Assembly: GCF_032118995.1 (NCBI RefSeq)
Contig: NC_092648.1
Location: forward strand, 1,937,001 to 2,001,000
Length of the DNA: 64,000 nucleotides
Direction: 5' to 3'
Origin: Asterias amurensis
Taxonomy: Eukaryota; Echinodermata; Asteroidea; Forcipulatida; Asteriidae
Below are positions 55,934-64,000 of this stretch, one piece after another; position 1 is the stretch's first letter, and each line of letters starts with the position of its first letter. The position numbers and the translations under genes were made by a program. A model generated the notes under the pieces. That model had not been told where the DNA came from, made no database searches, and was given only the letters and a program-made list of their open reading frames with translations.

Positions 55934-56131
55934 GTAAGTCTACAATAATCTTCATATTTTTTTCTTTAAAGACCCCCAAAGACCCCGTTGGCTTTATTAT
56001 AGATGGTGCCTAGTCCCCGCGACACAATTCCCTACACGTTCCACCAAACGATCAAAACGATACTGTCACTTTGTGTGTAGGAAACGATGACGCACGTGTT
56101 TGATTCATATTGTGTTTTTTTTTTGCGTTAA

Positions 56132-56519
56132 AGGCCCTGGACACCTTTGGTGATATTATCAGAGACCAGTATTCTCACTTAATGTATATCTCTACATATG
56201 CGTCAAATAACAAATCTTTGAAAATTTTGGCTCAATTGATCATCGAAACAACAGTGCAAAAGAATAGTGAAGAAGGAAAAAAAAAAAAACACCTTTGCTG
56301 CACTAGTTAGTGTGGTTTCAGATGCCTATTAAAGAATACTTCAGGCCTAAAGTCTTTTAATATTTGAGTGAGAAATTAACCTTAGTCTAAAAACCACGTT
56401 GCTTCAGTTGGAGCCGTTTATCACAATGTCTTATATACTATCAAAAGCTCTCCATTGCTCATTACCAAGTTTTTATGTTAACAATTATTTTGAGTATTTA
56501 CCAATAGTGTCCAGTGCCT
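56132..56519. mobile_element. TTAA-flanked MITE, type A' core, full length
   Basis: Start aggccctggacacctttggt and end ccaatagtgtccagtgcct; TTAA at 56128-56131 and 56520-56523. Core acttcaggcctaaagtctt. 388 bp, no coding capacity. Confidence 0.85.
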
Positions 56520-56523
56520 TTAA

Positions 56524-57429
56524 GAGTTTCTATGGCAATGATAATGAAAACACTCAAACCAGAGAAGCAATTAGACAACAACATTCTTAAGAGTTCACTT
56601 TGAACTAAAATCTGTATTTTTTCTGCGTTTATTGGGTCTATCTTGAACCAAGACTTGATTTTATTCATGTGAAGGTTTTGCTTGTATGTCTTAGGGAAAA
56701 TACCATGGTCTCTCGAAATATGAAAATCCATAAACAATTATGATATATATGTACTGGATATTATTATTTATTATAACATGTCGAGGCTGATTATTGCTGA
56801 TCGTATTCTTGGTGTGTTTTGTGCACTACTGAGGTCATTCTCTTGCAATTTGAGAATGAGTGCCCCGTGAACATGTCCGATTGATCAAGTTATCTCCAAC
56901 CCATACTTAGGGTGATCTCTTACAATTTCCTTGCAGAAAGTTTTGATATCGAAGAATAGTAAGCTATCCAATGTAGCTTACAATTCTGTGCTACAAAATC
57001 AAACAGGTAGTTCACAGGCGACAAGTTGCAAGGCACTATCCTTGCACTAGAAAATAAACCTTTACTAAAAATGTTCAGATAAATCAATTGGAAGTAAGAA
57101 ACTCCAAAAAGACAAAAAAATAAATAAAAAATAACGTGCCGTTATTTTCTAAAAAGTACATCTCCATAATAATATACACTTAGGTCGTCTCTTAATTACC
57201 GTTGTAAGATATTCCCAACAAGGTCTTTAGTTTGTTTGTTAAGAATTTGTCGTGTTTTTCTCTTTGTTTAGGAAATTGTAGTTCTGTAGATGTTGTTTGA
57301 GGGACATATTCTATATAGAGATTTTATCTTCAAATATTCAAAGCATTAGTACTCGATGTGGCATGGTGTACCTCTAATGTGTCTTCATTGTGTAAGTGTA
57401 ATCTCAGGAATTCATTATAGGGAATAGAG
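56524..57429. other. Intergenic or intronic stretch, no gene seen
   Basis: AT-rich. 57358-57425 is a fragment of family G (ggcatggtgtacctctaatg, then gtcttcattgtgt and tctcaggaattcatta). Confidence 0.4.
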
Positions 57430-58015
57430 TATTTATGTACAAACGGTTGTGGGTTCGAGTCTAAAGCTAACCGTTGTTTTCACAATGACAAGAATAAGTA
57501 TTGTCGTCGTAATCACAACTTCTTGATTTGTGCTTACATAATCGTAGACGTTGGACCAATGTTTGTATGTGAGAGATTGGAATGTTGCAAGCAAAAACAA
57601 ATTCTTCTTCTTCTTTTGGGTTTTCCGAACCATACGAAGCTAGCCGCTGATTTCACAATGACTAGAATAAGTATTGTTGTCTAGTTACTGAACCACAGTT
57701 TCTTTATTTGTGCTTTGAATATACTTGTAGACGTTGAACCAATGTTTGTATGTGAGATATTGGAATGTTGCAAGCTAGGTTTTTCTTTTTTTTTCTTTTG
57801 AGTTTTTTTAACCATACCAAGCGAGCCGCTGATTTCACAATGACTAGAATAAGTATTGTCAACTAACTGAACCACAGTTTCTTGATTTGTGCTTACATAA
57901 TCGAAAACGTTGAACCATGGTTTGAAAGAGAGAGATTGAATCTCATACGAAGCTGGGTGTTTATAGCCCCTTGTGGGAGTTTGCCGAATTCCTTTGACGG
58001 GAAGACCATCTTAAA
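57430..58015 (+). repeat. Second SINE family copy with internal triplication
   Basis: The head ggttgtgggttcgagtctaa (57445) carries a B-box. A block beginning cacaatga(c)(a/t)agaataagta is repeated at 57481, 57654 and 57836 (spacing 173 and 182). The 3' end reads tatagccccttgtgggagtt and tttgacgggaagaccatctt, as in the other copies. Confidence 0.7.
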
Positions 58016-58093
58016 ACATATATCTATACAAAAAACAAATTGGACAATTACATTGGCTGCCACATAAATAGTAAACAAAATTCGCTCTTATCG

Positions 58094-58131
58094 ATACGTA
58101 CACGATAAGTTTAGACTTATCGTGTACGTAC
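58094..58131. repeat. Perfect 34-base palindrome followed by a third half-copy
   Basis: acgtacacgataagt, loop ttag, acttatcgtgtacgt (58096-58129). A further direct copy, ttatcgtgtacgtg, follows at 58136-58149. It could form a cruciform; no associated element could be identified. Confidence 0.8.
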
Positions 58132-58149
58132 ACAGTTATCGTGTACGTG

Positions 58150-59092
58150 CCAATAATAAATATTTGAATTTATTCATGTTGTATCAATACCTTTTCATAG
58201 ACAATTGTCTGTTAAAGCATGAAATCTTTTGAGGATACCTTTGCCAATAATATTGAGAGTGATATACTTTATAGTTTGTATTCAACTGGTTGCAGTACTT
58301 GTTGACTGTCTGACATAAAGCTACCTACTTCAGCGGGTTCCAAATCGGATTCCGAACACGTTTGTCACTGACTTCTTTGTATATGGCAAAATAGATCGGC
58401 AGATTAAAATGAAGTAACTGAAAATAAAAGCAAAAAATGAATGCATAATGTAGGGTGAATGTACTAACGTGTAACAGAAATTAATGGAAGATTTTGATAT
58501 GACTTATTCTCGAAAATGATACGAAATCCCCCAAACTATGTTTTGCATACAGGAATTTGCCTGAAATGCAGTACATGTTTTGAATTGGCTTTCTGCACAT
58601 CACTTTAACCAAGTACTACTAGCATTGGCGTCTGGCTGGCACACTCGTTGTCCATGCTAATAAAGCAGGTCCCTGCTCTAAAAGGCATCGTCAGGTTATG
58701 AAGTGCCAATGTTTTGAAGGTTGTCCGGGCATGTCACATTTAGACATGTTAAAGTCACTTTTAAATGCAAGAACACGCCTGTACTAAACCTCATATGAAT
58801 ATCAGTTGCCCTCGACTCCGTTGCATGGTGATGCTTTAGTGACGCTTTAGTGGTCTCGATTACACCCATGTGATTTGAGCACCTATGCTTTAGTCATTCA
58901 GCAACACGTAGTGAGATCTGCTGTAGGCCCAATGAATGTGTGAGACATCTTTACTGATGTGGAGTAAATTCAATATTGTACCATCTTTGTTTATTTGCTC
59001 ATAAAATGACAACTTTGTAATTTACAACAGGGGATCCATGGTCAAATTCAGGTTTTTGGTGGACTCATTTTCCAATAACTAGCCTAGAGTCC
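58150..59092. other. No gene or recognised repeat seen
   Basis: AT-rich with no domain-bearing frame. A phrase near 58805-58890 (gatgctttagtgacgcttta) is a small local duplication. Confidence 0.35.
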
Positions 59093-59096
59093 TTAA

Positions 59097-59472
59097 AGGC
59101 AGTGGACACTATTGGTTATTAATCAAAATAATTATAAGCATAACTTTTCTTGGTAACGAGTAATGGGGAGAGGTTGATGGTATAAAACATTGTGAGAAAC
59201 GGCTCCCTCTGGAGTAATGTAGTTTTCGAGAAAGAAGGTATTTACCACAAATTTGATTTCGAGACCTCAGATTTCAAATATGAGGTCTCGAAATCAAGTA
59301 TCTGAAAGCTCACAACTACGTGTGACAAGGGTGTTTTTTCTTTCATTAATATATCGCAACTTCGACGACCGATTGAGCTCAAATGTTCACAGGTATGTTA
59401 AATTATGCATATGTTGAAATACACCAAGTGAGAAGACTGGTCTTTTACATTTACCAATAGTGTCCGGTGTCT
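59097..59472. mobile_element. TTAA-flanked MITE, type A, full length
   Basis: Start aggcagtggacactattggt and end accaatagtgtccggtgtct; TTAA at 59093-59096 and 59473-59476. Core gagacctcagatttcaaata, then tgaggtctcgaaatc. Confidence 0.88.
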
Positions 59473-59505
59473 TTAAAGTAAATTGGAAGAAATTACAAAT
59501 TTTCA

Positions 59506-59828
59506 GAGACACTGGACACCTTTGTTATTGTCACAGACCAGTATCCTCACTTTGTGTACCCCAAACATATGCATAGAATAACAAATTCTGACTCAATTGG
59601 TCATCGAAGTTTTAAGAACAGAAGAGGAAGAAAAAACACAACCACTTAATGTGTGTGCTTTAAGATGCCGAAAAAGTCTTCAGATCTGAAGTCTTTTAAT
59701 ATTTGAGTGAAGCGATAATACGTTACTTCAGAGGGAGCCGTTTCCCACAATGTTTTACACTATCACAGCTCTCCATTGCTTGTAAGTTTTTATGCTAAAA
59801 ATGATTTTGAGTAATTACCAAAAGGGTC
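59506..59828. mobile_element. TTAA-type MITE, type A' core, diverged
   Basis: Start gagacactggacacctttgt and end taattaccaaaagggtcaag. Core gtcttcagatctgaagtctt. Termini eroded and no TTAA on either side. Confidence 0.7.
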
Positions 59829-59837
59829 AAGCCGTAG

Positions 59838-59930
59838 ATTTCACCAAACTCTTCTTAACTTGCGATTAGTCTCAGGACTTGGGACGAGTTAAGTTCCGTA
59901 ACCATTAACGTTAGGACGAATTGAACATAC
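59838..59930. repeat. Family D fragment
   Basis: gatttcaccaaactcttctt, then cttgcgattagtctcaggac and gggacgagttaag. Truncated by the next element. Confidence 0.5.
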
Positions 59931-59935
59931 CCTAT

Positions 59936-60081
59936 AATCGTTAAGCTTCCCTGGGTCGACCCCGGTGTGTGTCGGTGTTTGTTTCCCAGGCGAACGTGGG
60001 TAATTATCTGCACACGTTCATCCTGGAAAAAAAACCCGCTACACACCGGGGTCGACCCAGGGAAGCTAAACGAACGCACCC
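59936..60081. mobile_element. Short TIR element, relative of 35230-35478
   Basis: gttaagcttccctgggtcga, then ccccggtgtgt at the left is the inverse of acacaccggggtcgacccag, then ggaagctaaacgaacgcaccc at the right. Length about 145 bp. The centre differs from the K2P 3'UTR copy. Confidence 0.75.
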
Positions 60082-61668
60082 TATCTAGGACACGTCCTCT
60101 GTACACAGATACAGAGTCACTGTAGTACAATCAGAAAGTGTAAGACCACCATGGCTAGGCTTCATCCTAGTGCATTCATACCTATTTGAAACTCTTTCAG
60201 AATGACATTTAAAAAAAACCATGACGACGTTGGATATCAATGAGTAACTAATGGGTCTGATATTACAAAGAGCAAGCTCTGCGTCAGTCAAATATGAAAT
60301 TCAATGCCGTTTTGAATGAATCCAATCAAAATTCGTAAGGAACAAGCTTAAAATTATCTGTAAAAAAAAAGCGCAAACCATACCTTCGAAATGTGACGTC
60401 ATCAAACGTTTTGGATTTTGCCAAAACTGCACTGGTATCAAATACTGATATTTTACACCAGTGTACATCTAAGCAATAAAGAATTCATTTTGAAAAAGAA
60501 AATCACATTTTCACTGCTTGATCACCAAGCTCATTTAACCACCATGTTTGATCCATGGCTAAATACTGTACGACCTTTTCCACATAGACGCTAATTGTGC
60601 CTAATACATCAACATATCTCACTAAGTGTCTGTGTATATTGAAAATACGCCAAGACCTTGGGTCTCCGCAGTGACTCATTGAAAAACCTGAATTTTGTTT
60701 TACTCCTTACTCCTCTTTCCTCCATGGTTGTATATTCTCTCCCTGCCACAGATAATAAGTACGTGTACTCCCTACACCATGGCGTCAGCCCTCAAGCACA
60801 CCACTCGCTTCCATCAAACGTAATTTATTTTAATTCAGTCCAAGTGCTCCCCTCGATTTCACTTTCATTATGCCCTCGCTTTGCCGCTCTTTTTCTCTTC
60901 TTCGCGGTTGGTATGATGCGCCGGATACGGGCCGTACTCAGGCAGAACGATGCTAGCTTGCCTGGCTGCCTAGTCCAAGACGACCCTAAGCACATCATTG
61001 CAATCGATATGACTAGGTTCTGTCAACACACCGCTGGGTCCACTGCAAATATATCAGATTTACCTTCGCTTTATTAGTCTTTTTTTTTAACCAACCAGAT
61101 GTAGAACACCGATCTCAACTACTGGCCGAATTATTGGCTTTTCATCAAGCAAGGTGCCACCGAAGCACGATTTCTTGATTATTGGTCAAGTATTGACATA
61201 AGACAACTCTGATATCCTTCAAATTCCTTAACATCCGTTTCTAAAACCTTGCCTCCGTTTTTAAATGCCTACAGGGAATTATTTTGTATCAACAGCCATA
61301 CTGCAAATTGATGTACATTGCAAGCCAAGGCCGCTTATCCTTTCCAAACAAAATCCACTTTATCCACATTGGAGTTTTTAGTAAACCAAACAAGCTCAGA
61401 TTAAAGTAAAGGGGTATTTCCTTAAAAAAAAACATGTTAACCAAATTTGACAACACTTAAATATAATTACCTCGTACTTTACAAAATAAATGGAAAACCA
61501 ACGTTAACTACTTGGATGATTGAGATATATACACAAAATTGTCGTACATAGTATTTCAGGTACTGTGGACCACAACCTGCTAGTCAAACTGTCTTTGGAC
61601 TGTGTAATTTGAAACAGTGATACCATAACTCATAATGAAACCATATATAGCCGATAATAAGAGCTTAA
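60082..61668. other. Unassigned stretch with one 139-codon open frame
   Basis: The frame at 60658-61077 (+) is the longest here and its second half is less AT-rich than its surroundings (MMRRIRAVLRQNDASLPGCL, then DDPKHIIAIDMTRF). I recognise no domain, see no convincing splice acceptor before it, and do not call it a gene. Confidence 0.3.
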
Positions 61669-62075
61669 AGGTAATGGACACTATTGGTAATTACTCAAAA
61701 TAATTATTATCATAAAACCTTACTAGGTAACTTAACATAAAACACTACTTGGTAACGAGTAATGGGGAGCTGTTGATAGTATAAACCATTGCGGGAAACG
61801 GCTCCCTCTGAAGGGACATATGTTTTCGAGAAAAAAGTAATTTTCCACGAAATTTGATTTAAAGACCTCAGAATTATATTCTGAGGTCTCGAAATCAAGC
61901 ATCTTAAAGCACACAACTTGGTGTGACAAGGGTGTTTTTTCTATCATTATTATCTCGCAACTTCGACGACCAAATGAGCTCAAATTTTCACAGGTTTGTT
62001 ATTTTATGCATATGTTGAGATAAACCAAGTGAGAAGACTGGTCTTTGACAATTACCAAAGGTATCCAGTGTCTTT
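61669..62075. mobile_element. TTAA-type MITE, type A, with arm duplication
   Basis: TTAA at 61665-61668, start aggtaatggacactattggt; right end attaccaaaggtatccagtg with flank mutated to TTCAA. A short internal duplication (aaaaccttactaggtaactt / aaaacactacttggtaacga) is at 61716-61758. Core gacctcagaattatattctg, then aggtctcgaaatc. Confidence 0.8.
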
Positions 62076-62229
62076 CAAATAACATAACTCATTTGTTTGT
62101 GTTAGCTGATCTAAACGGTCAGGCCATAACTAGCCCACAATGTATAATCAGGACAAACTGCACATTAAGCGGCCTTAAAATAGTTAACCAATATTCTACA
62201 CCCACTGCCTAATTGCTCGTAGTCCAACC

Positions 62230-62840
62230 CGTCCCTAAATGTTGCAGTCTAACCCACCACTAGTACCTGAATGTAGCCCAAACCTTGTACCTGTGAAGCC
62301 CAAACCATATACCGAAATGTAGCCTAAACATAGTACCTGGATGTTGAATGAATCCACCCATGCATACTCACCACACCTAATACTTGAATGTAGCCCAAAC
62401 CCTGTTCCAGTGTAGCCCACACCATGTACCTTAATTTAGCCTAAACCTGGTACCTGAATGTAGCAGTGTAGTCAAACATGCACCGTAATGGAGCAGTGTA
62501 GCCCAAACCGAGTACCCGAATGTAGCCCAAACCCTATCAAATATAGCCTGAAACCTACAACTGAAAGAGCCCAAACCTTTTACATACAATGTGTGACTAA
62601 CTATCTAAATCATTGTAAACTTTCATATCCTAAGATACTAAGTAATACTGTAATCGTTATAAAACTTTGTAAAATGTGTAAGTGTACATGTAGGGCAGCA
62701 ATGAAATAAATGTGTGCAAATACAAATACTAACATTGTACTGAAATGTCACAATGTGTTCCTAAATGTAGCACCAACCCTGAGCATTGCCCCAGCACTAA
62801 ATCTGTTCGTAGTCCCAACCCTGTACCCAAATGTCACACA
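62230..62840 (+). repeat. 24-bp minisatellite, two blocks
   Basis: Unit tgaatgtagcccaaaccttg plus tacc, best seen at 62268-62570. A second, more diverged block is at 62745-62840 (aaatgtagcaccaaccctga). Between them is ordinary AT-rich sequence. The frames are by-products of the repetition. Confidence 0.8.
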
Positions 62841-63004
62841 AACATGTACAGTTTTCTTATGACCCACACCATTCAAAGCTTCAAACATCAACTATTACTG
62901 AAACTTGTAAACATGTTTACAAAAACACCGATGAGTTTGAAAGCCTAAAGACAATACACAAATCATCTTTTGGGGTTTACCAAGGATTCTGATGTTGTTT
63001 TACT

Positions 63005-63209
63005 AGCTTGTTACCATGCTGATATACATCACCGTCTAAAAATTAGGTCATCTTGTAGACGCTGTTCCGAGGTTACTCTAGGTCATACCGACACGGCGGC
63101 AGAATCCTCCCCGTGTTTCTGTGAATTATCACCGGCTGATCATCCTTGCTTTGATGGACGAGGATTCATTGATTTACATCAATGGCTTCGGGCCCGAGCT
63201 GGAGAATAA
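63005..63209 (+). CDS. Possible terminal coding exon, cysteine-rich, unrecognised
   Basis: After a good acceptor context (ttgttttactAG/CTTGTTAC, exon from 63005) a 67-codon frame runs CYHADIHHRLKIRSSCRRCS, then CFCELSPADHPCFDGRGF and ends HQWLRARAGE followed by TAA TAA. It is more GC-rich and of more protein-like composition than the surroundings. Six cysteines are present, including a CRRC and a CFC pair. An alternative reading starts at ATG 62970. I recognise no family, and any upstream exon is not identified. Confidence 0.3.
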
Positions 63210-63212
63210 TAA

Positions 63213-64000
63213 TATCAAGTAGAGAGTGGTTCAAAACATAATGAACTTGTTGCAAATGAGGGTTATTAAAATTCATAACCTGTTTATTCGAGGAGTTAAG
63301 AACTGTGTGGGTTTGGGTTTTTTTTTTCAAGGGAAAACGAGTAAGCAATTGTAATTATTAATCAGTTTTGTAAGACCTATGATAAATGAGTTATTATTAT
63401 TAGATTTGTGATAACACCTGTTTAGCTGACGTGTGCGTTGGTATTTCTAAAGATGTGATTATATATTGGAGATTAAAACTCCGGTAGCTTTAGACGTTTG
63501 TTATAATTATTATCTTTACATCAGCGATAAAAACATTTGTCTTTACTACAGGCGAGTATACCTTTGGTTTATGGTGAATTCCATTAGTTGAGCCTAATGT
63601 AAAGATGGATGTTATATCCAATAAAACTAACATGTGAAAATCCAGAGCGGGTATGTCTAGACAATCTGAGAAACGTTACTGCAGTAACGCTTCTCAATTA
63701 CGTTTGAGAGTAATAACCAAACTCATACCTTCCCTAGTAAACACCACTCTCTAAGTACTTTCCCAAGTTCTGTGAAAAAAATATAGGTAGATCACTCGGC
63801 TCGACTATGTTATTTCTTATAGGACGTGGTGTTACCGCAAACCTTTCTATAATTATAGGACCTTCCCGTCATTTTTCGGCAAAGAAACAGCCTCTTCGTC
63901 TTTTAATTTCACTTGAGATATGTGAATTCATGAAGCATTACATTAATTTAAACTTATAAGCCCCCATGCGAAATGGACTTTTACAGTACTTAAGGCGGGA
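63213..64000. other. AT-rich end of the window, no gene seen
   Basis: A T-rich run at 63318-63329 and a small inverted match (gagaaacgttactgcagtaacgcttctc, read as two complementary halves around 63669-63696). No exon-like frame was recognised. Confidence 0.4.

Noticed and set aside
60658..61077. 139-codon frame (+)
   Set aside because: Longest in its region but without a recognisable domain or clear exon borders; left as unassigned.
62230..62570. Regular short repeats that might suggest a CRISPR array
   Set aside because: Units are contiguous and degenerate with no unique spacers, and the genome is eukaryotic; this is a minisatellite.

Overview
This is a metazoan nuclear window: AT-rich, intron-containing, and mostly made of dispersed repeats, with few coding exons. 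The repeats point to an echinoderm, most likely a sea star. They include tRNA-derived SINEs, CR1/L2-type retrotransposon remnants, and many roughly 380-bp non-autonomous elements flanked by TTAA. The phylum call is an inference from repeat style and protein similarity, because no search was possible. No rRNA, tRNA, operon or CRISPR array is present.

Three protein-coding genes are supported. (1) On the + strand, 1550-8758 holds the last six coding exons of a gene whose 5' part lies outside the window. The 176-residue product is open through five in-phase GT-AG junctions but I did not recognise it. (2) On the - strand, 24643-19029 holds a complete ZNRD2 (SSSCA1/p27) gene of three coding exons and 250 codons, with an upstream in-frame stop and a probable 5'UTR exon near 26.9 kb. 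It converges with gene 1. (3) On the - strand, 49267-35514 holds a complete two-pore-domain potassium channel of 435 residues in two coding exons, split by a 12.4-kb intron inside the first pore signature. Two weaker candidates are a TATA box with a short first coding exon at 55.5-55.93 kb (+) and a cysteine-rich terminal exon at 63.0-63.2 kb (+).

Between and inside the genes lie the repeats. At least five related families of TTAA-flanked elements are scattered through the window. They share arm modules and carry different palindromic cores. Several are nested: in SINEs (165-522 and 20263-20640), in a tandem duplication (12725-12897), and one (31953-33507) is itself split by a 1,170-bp element with CACTG termini. 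Minisatellites with unit lengths divisible by three (27, 21, 24 and 18 bp) create long but spurious open frames. Two truncated non-LTR retrotransposons lie at 1738-2698 (+) and 25085-26155 (-). The rest of the window (roughly 49-64 kb, 27-35 kb and the 12.4-kb channel intron) is repeat remnants and unassigned AT-rich sequence.
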